Shown here: in pieces, positions 41,850 to 51,091 of the stretch
How the letters are laid out: the number at the start of each line of letters is the position of its first letter
Numbering within the stretch: position 1 is the stretch's first letter
Source: Gammaproteobacteria bacterium
Lineage (GTDB): Bacteria; Pseudomonadota; Gammaproteobacteria; SZUA-140
Assembly: GCA_015488555.1 (NCBI GenBank)
Contig: WFNO01000021.1
Location: 1-51,387 of the forward strand
Direction of reading: 5' to 3'
DNA: 51,387 bases
Translations under genes and position numbers: made by a program
Notes under the pieces: generated by a model
Databases searched by the model: none
Told to the model about the DNA's origin: nothing
What the model saw: the letters and a program-made list of their open reading frames with translations, nothing else

Positions 41850-42308
41850 ATGCTGACCCTGCTAGGTAGCCTGCTGGGCTTCGTCTCCAGCGCCTTCCCC
41901 GATCTATTGAGCCTATGGAGGGATCGTCAGGACCGTAAACACGAACTGGCCATCCTCGACCGCCAGATGGAACAGATGAGGCTGGGCCACAGCCAGCGGC
42001 TGGAGGAGATCGACGTCGAGGCGGATATTGCCGAGAGTCAAACCCTCTACAAGCACGACAGCCAGCCTTCCGGGGTGAAGTGGGTGGACGGCCTACGTGC
42101 CTCTGTGCGCCCGGTAATCACCTACGCTTTCTTTATGTTGTTTACCGTAGTGAAGGTTAGCACGTTGTATGTGTTGATGGCCGAAGAGGGGCTTGCCTTT
42201 GTGGTTGCCATACCACAAGTCTGGGACCCGGAAACCCAGGCCCTATTCGCAGCTGTCATGAGCTTCTGGTTCGGCCAGCGGGCCCTGGCAAAAGCGCGGG
42301 GGAAGTGA
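41850..42308 (+). CDS. Holin-like membrane protein
   Basis: A 152-residue protein with a hydrophobic N-terminal helix (LTLLGSLLGFVSSAFPDLL), a charged coiled-coil middle and two C-terminal membrane segments (VRPVITYAFFMLFTVVKVS and TQALFAAVMSFWFGQRAL). The layout fits a 3TM holin. It lies two bases before the endolysin gene, which suggests a holin. Family not certain. Confidence 0.75.
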   Translation: MLTLLGSLLGFVSSAFPDLLSLWRDRQDRKHELAILDRQMEQMRLGHSQRLEEIDVEADIAESQTLYKHDSQPSGVKWVDGLRASVRPVITYAFFMLFTVVKVSTLYVLMAEEGLAFVVAIPQVWDPETQALFAAVMSFWFGQRALAKARGK

Positions 42309-42309
42309 C

Positions 42310-42789
42310 ATGCGCCACATTACCCAAGAAGGGTTTGATCTCATCAAGCGGTTCGAAGGGTTCAGTCCCACGATCTACATTTGCCCGGCTGGCTACCAGA
42401 CTATCGGCTATGGACATGTGGTTCGCGAGAATGAGCGAGACCAGCTCAAGAGTGGCATCGATGAACAGCAGGCAGAGGAAATTCTCCGGCGGGATATCAC
42501 TTTGGCCGAGAGGGGTGTACTCCGCCTCATTGACGTCCCTCTTTCTGACAGTCAGTTCAGCGCGCTAGTGTCATTCACCTTCAATTTAGGGGTAGGGGCG
42601 CTGCAGCGCTCTACCCTACGGCAGAAGGTGAACCGGGAGGAGCACCACGAAGTGCCACGAGAGTTTATGCGCTGGACATGGGCGGGAGGCCGGCGTCTGA
42701 AGGGATTGGAACGTAGGCGAAACGCGGAAGCTGAATTGTATGGGGCTAACAACGTCGGGAGTGGGAACATCACCGCTCAGCCTAGGTAG
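42310..42789 (+). CDS. Endolysin, GH24 lysozyme
   Basis: A 159-residue lysozyme. The catalytic triad spacing of T4 is kept: E16 in LIKRFEGF, C25 in YICPAGYQT (Asp in T4) and T31 in YQTIGYGHV, with 8 and 5 residues between them. It cuts the glycan backbone of peptidoglycan. No signal peptide, so release depends on the holin. No spanin genes follow; the downstream R-M system is cargo. Confidence 0.95.
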   Translation: MRHITQEGFDLIKRFEGFSPTIYICPAGYQTIGYGHVVRENERDQLKSGIDEQQAEEILRRDITLAERGVLRLIDVPLSDSQFSALVSFTFNLGVGALQRSTLRQKVNREEHHEVPREFMRWTWAGGRRLKGLERRRNAEAELYGANNVGSGNITAQPR

Positions 42790-42854
42790 ACCTGATTATA
42801 ACTGGGTGATAAAGTATATAAATCATTCACTTGCTACAATAAGGGTCAAGCGCT

Positions 42855-44243
42855 GTGTGCTCGATGAAATCAGGGAAACTACCTGGGAAAACCAAATTCT
42901 CTGGCCGAAGACGAGCAGCTACCCGACGCTCAGGTTTTAGCAGTCACCCAGAATCCACCGGGGGTGAATATAAAGAGCTTATTCTCCCCACCATACATCT
43001 CTCCTCTGGAGACACCGTTACTGTCAGATTTACCGTTCCAGAGCATTCATCTGGTGAACTGGTGGGTTATGGTGGCTGGTTTTTGGCACCAGATACTGTA
43101 GACGTAAAAATCGAGGGCAGTCCATTTCGTCGACATACCCTAGTCCCACCATGTGCGCCTAACTGGAGTAAGTTCGGATCAATGTGGATCTCCGAATCAG
43201 GGGACTCTTTTGATGTTACAGCAACTTTTTCTGCAAAGGCAGAATCAGATATCGCATTTTATGAGCTGGCTTGTGGAATAATCAAACACCGTCACTATGA
43301 TAAAGCCCGCCCAGAACTGTTGAGAAATATGTATCAATTCTCTCCTGAGGCCCATTTTTTCCAAACAAATGGCGATGTAACCATACACGCCCCAAAGGAT
43401 AACGGCGATGAGGCCATTTTACACCTGAAATCCTGTAACAGATGCGCAAGATTTTTACCTGTCAATTTTGATGATGAGTTAATCCATTTAAGCTTTACGA
43501 ATCACTGTAAAGCCGAACACCGAAGGCCATGTTCTCATACAGGTTTTGGTAGGTTGCTTAATATTGATACAGGCGAACGAATCCAACTGGAATATGGATT
43601 CCAGCTTGAGTGCCGATTCTGCAAGAAATTTGAAGTAAACGCAGCCCACAATCCACAACGCACTGCTGCTCAGATGAAAGAGGATGGTGCTCGACGTAGG
43701 GCATTTGAACTGCTATTGACTGAACTTTATCAAGGCAGTCCACAATTACGATATCGGCATCAAACCGGAGGACGTGAGCTTGCTGATGACATATGGGATA
43801 AGTTTGACAGAAAATGTTTTAAGTGCGGGGAGCCACTCAATAACCCAAAAGAAATGCATCTCGATCACACGCGTCCGTTAGCATTGCTTTGGCCTCTTGA
43901 TGAAACTGCAACCTGTCTTTGCGGATCATGTAATTCTGCTAAGCGTGACCGTCCTCCAGCATCTTTTTATACTGCGAAAGAGCTAAAATCGCTTTCTGAG
44001 ATCACAGGCATTCCTCTCGATGAGCTAAAAAAACCAAGCCCAAACATTGAAGCAATCCAGATGCTTGGTAAGCGATTAGATTGGTTTTTTGATGAATTTT
44101 GCAGACGCCCGGAGCTAACTAAAGAGAGAGATGGGAAAGTTGCAGTAGAACTCCTTCTTAAAGCACTTCAAAAAGCGATCAACAAATGCCCCGATGGGGC
44201 ACCTTTCGACATAATTAAAGAATATAAGGTCAGACAAAGGTGA
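42855..44243 (+). CDS. HNH restriction endonuclease candidate
   Basis: A 462-residue AT-rich gene. CxxC pairs at 194-197 and 253-256 suggest zinc binding. The HNH core runs from CFKCG (321-325) through LDHTRP (336-341) to CGSCNSAKRD (356-365), with N360 as the HNH asparagine. It faces a large DNA methyltransferase convergently, stops seven bases apart, so it is the likely restriction partner. GTG at 42855 has AAGGG nine bases before it; ATG at 42864 is possible. A -10 TACAAT lies at 42835. Recognition sequence unknown. Confidence 0.75.
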   Translation: MCSMKSGKLPGKTKFSGRRRAATRRSGFSSHPESTGGEYKELILPTIHLSSGDTVTVRFTVPEHSSGELVGYGGWFLAPDTVDVKIEGSPFRRHTLVPPCAPNWSKFGSMWISESGDSFDVTATFSAKAESDIAFYELACGIIKHRHYDKARPELLRNMYQFSPEAHFFQTNGDVTIHAPKDNGDEAILHLKSCNRCARFLPVNFDDELIHLSFTNHCKAEHRRPCSHTGFGRLLNIDTGERIQLEYGFQLECRFCKKFEVNAAHNPQRTAAQMKEDGARRRAFELLLTELYQGSPQLRYRHQTGGRELADDIWDKFDRKCFKCGEPLNNPKEMHLDHTRPLALLWPLDETATCLCGSCNSAKRDRPPASFYTAKELKSLSEITGIPLDELKKPSPNIEAIQMLGKRLDWFFDEFCRRPELTKERDGKVAVELLLKALQKAINKCPDGAPFDIIKEYKVRQR

Positions 44244-44250
44244 CTAAGAG

Positions 44251-46959
44251 TTAATCCCGCCTCACCAAAAACAGGTATTGATGTGCTTTTGTTGCACCTT
44301 GGTCTTTTAACCCAAATTTCTCGCTACCAACTACACATTCATCAAAATAGTAGGCGACTTCAAAATACGGATTGCAATGTGTAATCAGCTCCTCAACCAT
44401 ATCATGCTTCTTCGTTTTACCTAGATGCATGATCACAATCCCTTTTGGCCTCAACCATTGATAACACTTCTTAAAGAAAATGGAATATATATCAAATGAC
44501 GACTTTTGCCTGTGTTCTACAAAGCGTTCCTTTCTAGTTGAAAAATCTTCCGGCTCCCATCCTGACATCCACAAGCGCATCCAGTTTGCAATGTAGAACC
44601 TAGTTGACGCAGCGAAAGGCGGTGATGTAATAACGGCATCTACAGTACCACGATAATTAAGATCTTCAAAACTACCAAAACTCGCTTTTCCAGAAAGAAG
44701 TTTATCATTATGGTAGCTTGCCAGTACCCGCGAGACCTTATCTTCTAGCCGAGTTTTTATATCACGATATTCGAATTCACCTTGTGGTTTAAGGGGGGTA
44801 ACTGGATGCGATCGACGCGAAAGAGAATACGGTCTGTTCCCATGCAAAATATGCAATAGTGATGAGTAAACTAGCGCTCTCTCTGTTGATGTGCATGAAT
44901 TCTCCAACATATAACGCCTGGCAGCCAAAATCTCTTTAAATGTTCTCTCGTGAAAATATTCACTTAATTTTCCATTAAAACCAAAATCACCATACTTTAC
45001 TGAATCTTCTTGGTTCCAATTTTTTTCTATAAAACCGAGCAGATTCTCCAGCTCGCGAAGCACTAGCTGACTTTTTGGTTTGCGTACTTTGGAAGAACTT
45101 AAAATGAAGCCAAGTTCTTGAAGGTCATTCGCATATGCTTTTCTGCCAGTTAAAAATGCTTCCAATGGAATTGTTCCAGCACCAGACATGGGGTCAAGCA
45201 CAACGTCACCTGGCTTTGTAAAGTTAGTTACTAAAAAATGCGCAATAGCAGGCTTAAGCTTCCCTTGATATGAACAAAGCGAATGCAAGGGATGCCCCCA
45301 GTTTCTAGATGAATAGGGCGCATTTCTGTGCGGCAGCCCATCTTCAAAGCATTTTGCAATCCTCCTTAACTCCTTTGCTTTTGTTGATGTTGGCGTTTTA
45401 TGCTTAATCGGTACAGCCTTGCCATTGTACTTCGGCTTTTTTAGAACAAGCAGGACTTGTTTCAGTGGTGTTCCATCTTTCGAAGCTCTTTCTCTTACAA
45501 GTTCAATGTGTTCGAGACTAAGCCCGACTTCCTGAGCAATCCTTTCTAAAAAGATATCAGTTGGGACATGCACACCTGCAAACTTGGAGTCGCCAATGTC
45601 AATGATTGCTCGACCACCTTTGGCAAGAAGTCTATAGCAGTTCCCCAACCAAATCTCAGCGTCAGAACAATAGCGCCTTACTAGCTCTGGAATTCGCTTA
45701 TCATAGGCGACCTCATCAAGCTCCTTTGCGACTATTTCCACAAAGTTATAGGATTTTCTATCGCGCCCATTTTTAGATACATTATTTATTCCTGCTGTAA
45801 CCGCAAGACGGGTAAACCGCCCAAGATCTTTCTCAGAATCTATGCACCCAGTAAGCCATAGCTCAATTTTTGTATTACGAAAATAATTTGTTCCATTTAG
45901 GTAGGGTGGTGATGTTACGATCAGATCAAATGAACTATCTTTGGGTATATCAGCAAGTGCATCCTCACAGATACATTCCACTGACTCCATTTCGGATAAT
46001 GAAGGATCAATGTCATCGATAATGACCTTGATTTTATTCTTATAGCATTCAAACACACTAAAATTATCTGGTAGTAACTCCTTCGGCTTTCGGTACCGAA
46101 GGTCTGCCGCACGCTTAAGCTCACTGCATTGTACAGCGATACTTCCTAACGCAAGGAGAGCAAGGTGTCGGAAATCTTCATTATTCCCGACATGAAGAAT
46201 TGCGTTCCGTAAGGACAAAATCTCAATAAGTCTTTGCCTTTCAAAATATAACCGTCCTGAGAAAGCATTGTTTAACTCATGCTTTGCCTCCTCATACGGA
46301 ACTAAGTTATTCTGAGCATATTCGATAATGTCCGAGAAAAATGAAGAAAGTGCATCACGCTGATTTGAGACTCTACGCAGAACATTCGTTTTACCTTCAA
46401 TAACTAACCGCATAAATGGGTTAATTTCTGCATATGCACTCCGTAGACCCATTAATGCTCCCACAGTCATTGTGGTTCCTGTTCCAGCGAATGGATCAAA
46501 AACTGAATGTGCCCCATTGCCCCACTTAGAAATGAGTTCACTGACAAATGTAGCAGAGAATCCTTCAATATATGGGTACCATCGATGGATAGATTCGAGA
46601 TGATTCGGAGAGAATGTTCCATGTCTTCCTAGCGATGTAGCTTCCGGAAACAAGCCTAGTTGCTTGTTAGTATTATTTGTTAGCAATCTCATATTCATTG
46701 ACTCATTCTCAAAAGCTCGTTTTAGGAGCTTTGTGGCAATTTGTGATATTGGGATCTGCACCGTGACAGATTCATTTCTGAGCTGAGAGTAAGTCCGGTG
46801 TAATAAAGATCGGATTTCCCGACTTGAAAGCGCAGATAACCATTTTACAAAGTTATCGTCATCAGGATTCAATGAAATTCTTAAGCGCTCGATTTGTCCT
46901 GTGCCGGATTCATGCCGTGGATAGCTAATGGTTTTGTACATTTCCAGATCCGTGTACAC
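44251..46959 (-). CDS. Tandem-domain DNA methyltransferase
   Basis: A 902-residue enzyme with two complete methyltransferase domains. Domain 1: motif I DPFAGTGTT (155-163) and motif IV TSPPYLNGT (349-357). Domain 2: DPMSGAGT (589-597) and TSPPFAAST (778-786). TSPPY/F points to N4-cytosine methylation, and the I-then-IV order with a gap between them suggests a target domain within. Two domains in one chain are typical for asymmetric sites, one per strand. The start is GTG at 46959 or ATG at 46941. AT-rich, so acquired. Confidence 0.9.
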   Translation of the reverse strand: MYTDLEMYKTISYPRHESGTGQIERLRISLNPDDDNFVKWLSALSSREIRSLLHRTYSQLRNESVTVQIPISQIATKLLKRAFENESMNMRLLTNNTNKQLGLFPEATSLGRHGTFSPNHLESIHRWYPYIEGFSATFVSELISKWGNGAHSVFDPFAGTGTTMTVGALMGLRSAYAEINPFMRLVIEGKTNVLRRVSNQRDALSSFFSDIIEYAQNNLVPYEEAKHELNNAFSGRLYFERQRLIEILSLRNAILHVGNNEDFRHLALLALGSIAVQCSELKRAADLRYRKPKELLPDNFSVFECYKNKIKVIIDDIDPSLSEMESVECICEDALADIPKDSSFDLIVTSPPYLNGTNYFRNTKIELWLTGCIDSEKDLGRFTRLAVTAGINNVSKNGRDRKSYNFVEIVAKELDEVAYDKRIPELVRRYCSDAEIWLGNCYRLLAKGGRAIIDIGDSKFAGVHVPTDIFLERIAQEVGLSLEHIELVRERASKDGTPLKQVLLVLKKPKYNGKAVPIKHKTPTSTKAKELRRIAKCFEDGLPHRNAPYSSRNWGHPLHSLCSYQGKLKPAIAHFLVTNFTKPGDVVLDPMSGAGTIPLEAFLTGRKAYANDLQELGFILSSSKVRKPKSQLVLRELENLLGFIEKNWNQEDSVKYGDFGFNGKLSEYFHERTFKEILAARRYMLENSCTSTERALVYSSLLHILHGNRPYSLSRRSHPVTPLKPQGEFEYRDIKTRLEDKVSRVLASYHNDKLLSGKASFGSFEDLNYRGTVDAVITSPPFAASTRFYIANWMRLWMSGWEPEDFSTRKERFVEHRQKSSFDIYSIFFKKCYQWLRPKGIVIMHLGKTKKHDMVEELITHCNPYFEVAYYFDECVVGSEKFGLKDQGATKAHQYLFLVRRD

Positions 46960-47050
46960 CTCAACTTAAGAAGGTAATTTACCATAATGAACGTTAGTTA
47001 CCAAGCCCAATGGTAATCATCCCTTTTTTAACCGACGCCAAAAGTAGAGA

Positions 47051-47875
47051 TCATGCTGCTACCAGCATGTGTTTTGGCGGTAAGCCACCATTGGCCTTAT
47101 TGGGCCGTTCATGATTGTAAAACCAAAGCCACTGTGTCGCATAGTTCTGCACCTCTTCGAGTGACTCGAATTGGTACTGGCTCAACCAGCTGTAGCGTAC
47201 TGTACGATTGTAACGTTCGACGTAGGCATTCTGTTGTGGGTTACCGGGTTGGATGAATTCGAGCTGGATGCTGCGTTCCTTAGCCCATCTCTCCAGTTCC
47301 CGACTGATGAATTCCGGGCCGTTGTCACAACGTAGCCGCTCGGGTTTGCCGCGCCATTCGATGATCTGATCCAGTGCGCGTGTAACACGTTCTGCGGGTA
47401 GCGAGAAATCGGCCTCAATACCCAGTCCCTCTCGATTAAAATCATCCAGCACGTTGAACAAGCGAAACGTGCGACCATCGCTCAGTTGGTCATGCATAAA
47501 ATCCATGGACCAGACTTGGTTGGGGGCATCCGGCACGGCCAGCGGTACCGGCTTTTCCCGCTGTATGCGCCGCTTCGGCTTGATTCTCAGGTTCAACTCC
47601 AGTTCGCAGTAGATCCGATAGATACGCTTGTGATTCCAGGCAAAGCCTTTGACGTTGCGCAGATAATCGCGGCAAAGACCGAAGCCCCAGTCCTTCTGGT
47701 TGTGCGTCAGCCGGATCAGCCAATCGGCAATCTCTTCGTTTTCATCTGACAAGACCGCCTGGTATCGATAGCAGGTCTCGCTGATAGCAAAGGCCTGGCA
47801 GGCCACACGAATGCTCAGGCCCCGCTCCGATACCGCCTTTTTGGCCATCTCTTTGCGATGAGATGGCCTCACCAC
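47051..47875 (-). CDS. IS3-family transposase OrfB (DDE)
   Basis: A 274-residue integrase-core region in the -1 frame relative to OrfA. The catalytic triad is visible in [16 protein letters not shown] and NAYVERYNR, and HTH_21 segment [20 protein letters not shown] lies in front. The frame is open to 48055, but the functional product starts after the frameshift ([15 protein letters not shown]). The end PKHMLVAA lies inside the left end of the element. Confidence 0.9.
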   Translation of the reverse strand: MVRPSHRKEMAKKAVSERGLSIRVACQAFAISETCYRYQAVLSDENEEIADWLIRLTHNQKDWGFGLCRDYLRNVKGFAWNHKRIYRIYCELELNLRIKPKRRIQREKPVPLAVPDAPNQVWSMDFMHDQLSDGRTFRLFNVLDDFNREGLGIEADFSLPAERVTRALDQIIEWRGKPERLRCDNGPEFISRELERWAKERSIQLEFIQPGNPQQNAYVERYNRTVRYSWLSQYQFESLEEVQNYATQWLWFYNHERPNKANGGLPPKHMLVAA

Positions 47876-48135
47876 TTTTTTGCCAGTGCCTCCTGGACAA
47901 TCTCGGCCTTCAGCCGCTCCTCGGCGTACATTTTCTTCAATCGCCGGTTTTCCTCCTCCAGCTCCTTCATGCGTTTCATCATCGAGGCATCCATTCCGCC
48001 GTATTTGGCTCGCCATTTGTAAAAGGTTGCACTGCTCATACCGTGCTCCCGGCACAGGGCCGGCACCGGGGTGCCAGCCTCAGCTTGTTTCAGGATCGCC
48101 ATGATTTGGCTGTCGCTATATCGTGATTTTTTCAT
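47869..48135 (-). CDS. IS3-family transposase OrfA
   Basis: An 88-residue protein with the helix-turn-helix [20 protein letters not shown] and a leucine-zipper-like helix. AGGAG precedes the ATG. Its end AAAKKW-stop contains A AAA AAG (47881-47875) for -1 slippage into OrfB. Confidence 0.92.
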   Translation of the reverse strand: MKKSRYSDSQIMAILKQAEAGTPVPALCREHGMSSATFYKWRAKYGGMDASMMKRMKELEEENRRLKKMYAEERLKAEIVQEALAKKW

Positions 48136-48208
48136 GCAGAATCTCCTCTTGCGCTATTATGAGAAAATTCTACTTCTGATGTCAGCTAATTTTCGGGGTG
48201 ATTACCCA

Positions 48209-48445
48209 ATGCACGCAGACAAAGCATATTTTTCATGCCTAACTTGTGCCTATAAGCCCTTCAAATTCCGGGGGTTTCGTCGGCAGCCTGGGTAGAAACT
48301 CAAATGCAAGTTTTCTCATCGGCCATTATTTGAGGCAGCCGATATAGTAGTCGGGCTTGGAGTTTCAAGTATGGATGGGTGAGCCCTTCGCTCCACGAGC
48401 GATCAAGGGAAACATCGCTGTCGCTTTTGTTGCTCGAACTGTGTA
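48209..48445. other. Intergenic region between IS and P-loop gene
   Basis: No gene recognised in this 237-base stretch. A short plus-strand frame at 48209-48295 (CLTCAYKPFKFRGFRRQPG) could be the tail of a gene cut by the IS, but this is unsupported. A nested hairpin CCCTT...TCGCT-CCACG-AGCGA...AAGGG occurs near 48388-48413 and could end transcripts. Confidence 0.4.
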
Positions 48446-50737
48446 TTACTCCAGCGTGATATTTAGCTCTTGGCACACTTCTTCAACTAGCGCCAACACC
48501 TCATGGAGGAACTTGTTTCGGTCTGGTGATGGTGTCAGGTCGGGCACAGGGGCAGCCTTGTCGTAGATATCTTCTGCAATAATTTCAGCGCGGGTGAATG
48601 TAGAGCCCTTGCCTGACTGGTTGAATGCCTCCTGCCATTCATCTGACCTTTCTATCCATACTCTGCGGCTGGCAAACTCAAGTAGTCGACCTGTAAGTGC
48701 CGATGAGAATTCATCATAGATCTGTTGCTGGCTGTCCTCATCGGGTTCATCGCCTATCCACCGAATAGGCTCCTGGATCGTCACATAGATCAGTTCGCCG
48801 AGTTGCTTATGCAGGTCGGATACTGGCATTAGGTTGTCGTACTGATCTGCCCAGCCATTGGCGAGGCGTCGGCTGAGTGCTTTAACCCGCGTCCAATGCT
48901 CTTTGTTGATTCCAGATTTGTATTTCAGGCCAAGTCGAGGGAGCCATGCCTCATGGAACTGGTCTGCCGCTTCTCTGATGGCGAGCGCCAGATTCATTCG
49001 GTCATAAACAGGACGCGCCTCGACAGGTTCCGGGCGCTCCACAATCTGGTCAATGGCGGTAAGGAGTGCTTTTAACTGCTCAATACTGCGCTTCCCGCGT
49101 TTCTTTTTCGGGTCAAGAACCTTGTCGATGCCTCCGAGAAAAAAGCAGTGTTCAGCTAATCTAGCTCTGAGCGCGCGCTCTGCGTTTGGACCAAGATCCT
49201 CGCCAAGACGTGTCATAACGTTCTCCGCCGAGGCAAGGACGTGTTCTCGCTTTGCGGAAACGGTCGGTAGGTTGTCACCCTTTACTTCGTCGAAATGGGT
49301 GAAGCACATTAGAAGCTTCTTAGTATTGCCGGTTCGGACAATGGAGCGTAGAGCCGCAACTGGCGCTTCTTGCATTGGCTGAGCGGCATTATCAACAAGG
49401 ACTACAGCATCTGCCATGTCGATGCGGCGAAGCAGATTAGTAGAAAGGCTGGATGACGAGTCCGGAGTGTGCCCAAGACCTTCACCATCGACAATAACTA
49501 ATGGTTGTTTTGAATCTTCAGCCCAGAGTGGAAAGAAAGGGCCTTTTACACGAATTCCATTAACCAGAGGCGTCAATAGCGTGCCAAACAGTGGGGCATG
49601 GTTGCTAGAAAATCGAAGGATCTCTTTGATGAAGGTATTTCTATCCGAAGAAGAAAACTCCCAAGAGATCGGCCACCCCTGCTTGTTTTTTCGAAAGGAT
49701 CCTTTGTGAAGCGCGGAAAAGCGCAACTCGATTTCATCCATGAGTTCATCCGCGATGGCATGGTATTCTTCATCCTGTCTAAGCAGGCGATCGAGTTCTT
49801 CCTCAAAGAGTTCATCGACAACGCGTTGGTCCGATTCTTCGGTCGCATCAAGTTCGGCTTTTAGTCTTGTGCCTTGGTTGATCGCTATCTCGCGTGCGCG
49901 GTTAACTGCACGGATAAGCAAATCATTGGTTCGGTTAAGATCAAGGCTGTCCGGTGCCTCGGGGGCGATTTCTGGTTCACTTGAATTCAGATCTTCCTCA
50001 AAGTCGTCTTCGTCCTCATCTTCGTCATCCAGATCATCCTCTGAGATAGGGCCATTTCCGAGTACATAATTAAAGCGCATACGTTGGTCTACATGCTGGA
50101 GCAGGCTTCGAAGCACATCGGAATCAGACTTCCCTTGGTATGCAGTCAGCACTGCTTTGGAGATACATTCCTCTAGATAGTCTCTTACCTCGTCACGTTC
50201 CATAAAGGTGACAACCGATTGATAGTCTCCCTCGGCAACGATGATTTCTGTATCCGCCACCGTGGTCTTCGCAGTGGAGGTCGACGGAAATCGCTCTTTC
50301 ACTGGGTGTGTGCCAATGATCTGGCGAAGTAGCGTCGTTTTACCAGCACCTGTTGTGCCAAGAAGTAAAGCCGACCTGTAATCCGAATTATCTGAAGATG
50401 GAATGGGAATTACTTGTTCCCGCACATCCATGAAATCGGTAGGTTGAGGCACGATATCGTGGAAAAAGATTTCAACAATACGTGTGTCAAATCGCCCGCG
50501 AGCAGTTTCTTGAGCGCCTATCGTCCAATAATCGGAGTTGGCGAGTAACTCGTTCATTTGGTCTACGAGCTGATTGGCTTCGTTCTCATCCTTTGTACCT
50601 AGACCGGCTCGGACGCGCCGACCTGGCTTGCCAGTGTTGGGATCCTTTCTCACCGGGTGACGAAAGATGATTGAATAGCTTTGCCGGCCTTGAGTCTTGC
50701 TCAGACTGGCCTTGTAGGGTTTAGAGACTGTAGGCAT
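48446..50737 (-). CDS. P-loop GTPase-like protein with integrase arm-like N-terminus
   Basis: A 763-residue protein. Residues 1-65 (SKTQGRQSYSIIFRHPVR, GKPGRRVRAGLGTKDENEAN) resemble the arm-type DNA-binding domain of tyrosine integrases. The P-loop domain has G1 GTTGAGKTT (127-135), a switch-I-like STSTAKTT (152-159), G3 DGEG (417-420) and G4-like THFD (480-483); NKxD is absent. An acidic patch (EDDLDDEDEDEDDFEEDL, 233-250) interrupts it. The C-terminal 250 residues are helical and unrecognised. GGGAGG lies six bases before the ATG. It follows an AlpA-like gene; its promoter lies between inverted GTTGTTCC repeats. No tyrosine recombinase core is present. Defence or element maintenance is a guess. 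Confidence 0.8.
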   Translation of the reverse strand: MPTVSKPYKASLSKTQGRQSYSIIFRHPVRKDPNTGKPGRRVRAGLGTKDENEANQLVDQMNELLANSDYWTIGAQETARGRFDTRIVEIFFHDIVPQPTDFMDVREQVIPIPSSDNSDYRSALLLGTTGAGKTTLLRQIIGTHPVKERFPSTSTAKTTVADTEIIVAEGDYQSVVTFMERDEVRDYLEECISKAVLTAYQGKSDSDVLRSLLQHVDQRMRFNYVLGNGPISEDDLDDEDEDEDDFEEDLNSSEPEIAPEAPDSLDLNRTNDLLIRAVNRAREIAINQGTRLKAELDATEESDQRVVDELFEEELDRLLRQDEEYHAIADELMDEIELRFSALHKGSFRKNKQGWPISWEFSSSDRNTFIKEILRFSSNHAPLFGTLLTPLVNGIRVKGPFFPLWAEDSKQPLVIVDGEGLGHTPDSSSSLSTNLLRRIDMADAVVLVDNAAQPMQEAPVAALRSIVRTGNTKKLLMCFTHFDEVKGDNLPTVSAKREHVLASAENVMTRLGEDLGPNAERALRARLAEHCFFLGGIDKVLDPKKKRGKRSIEQLKALLTAIDQIVERPEPVEARPVYDRMNLALAIREAADQFHEAWLPRLGLKYKSGINKEHWTRVKALSRRLANGWADQYDNLMPVSDLHKQLGELIYVTIQEPIRWIGDEPDEDSQQQIYDEFSSALTGRLLEFASRRVWIERSDEWQEAFNQSGKGSTFTRAEIIAEDIYDKAAPVPDLTPSPDRNKFLHEVLALVEEVCQELNITLE

Positions 50738-50761
50738 CTGACACCTCCCGACGAGGAATGT

Positions 50762-50845
50762 TGTTGTTCCGGCGTTGTTCCTAAATTAAATAATACACCC
50801 GGTTTTCTCCCTGTCAAGGGAAAATGGAACAACGTTGGAACAACG
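50762..50845 (-). promoter_or_regulatory. Promoter between inverted tandem GTTGTTCC repeats
   Basis: Minus strand: TTGACA (50817-50812), 16 bases, TATTAT (50795-50790). The right element GGAACAACG-TT-GGAACAACG (50826-50845) lies upstream of the -35, and its inverse TGTTGTTCC-GG-CGTTGTTCC (50762-50781) just after the start site; 17 of 20 positions match. Probable operator. Confidence 0.75.
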
Positions 50846-50887
50846 AATGCAATATCCTGGCGTCAGGCGGCTTTTGTGTGTGAGGGT

Positions 50888-51091
50888 TTAGTTAGAATAG
50901 GCGGCGTTTTGGGGGCCTGCTGATAGGCCTTTCTGTTCAAAGGCTTCGACATCTGCCAGTCTGTAACGAACCGTGTAGCCCAATTTGATGTAGACGGGGC
51001 CCTCTCCGATGGATCGCCAGCGCTCCAGGGTACGTTCGCTCAGGGCCCACCGTTGGGCCAGTTGCTTTTGGGTGAGTAGTTCATCAGCCAT
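50888..51091 (-). CDS. AlpA-like helix-turn-helix protein
   Basis: A 67-residue MerR/AlpA-type protein (LAQRWALSERTLERWRSIGE, YTVRYRLADVEAFEQ). It resembles the 11435 product across most of its length. AGAGGA lies eight bases before the ATG. Such proteins regulate or excise integrative elements. No tyrosine integrase is visible next to it, though one could lie beyond the window. Confidence 0.85.
   Translation of the reverse strand: MADELLTQKQLAQRWALSERTLERWRSIGEGPVYIKLGYTVRYRLADVEAFEQKGLSAGPQNAAYSN

Larger units (their letters stand above)
47011..48208 (-). mobile_element. IS3-family insertion sequence
   Basis: A 1198-bp element. The ends match imperfectly: TGGTAATCATCCC at the left (47011) and, inverted, TGGGTAATCACCCC at the right (48208), with further partial matches (AAGTAGA). 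It encodes OrfA and OrfB joined by an A AAA AAG frameshift. No flanking target duplication is visible (AGCCCAA left, ATGCACG right). It lies between the R-M system and the P-loop gene. Confidence 0.85.

Noticed and set aside
48209-48295. Truncated gene beside the IS
   Set aside because: Only 28 codons with no recognisable family; kept as an unsupported possibility in the intergenic entry.
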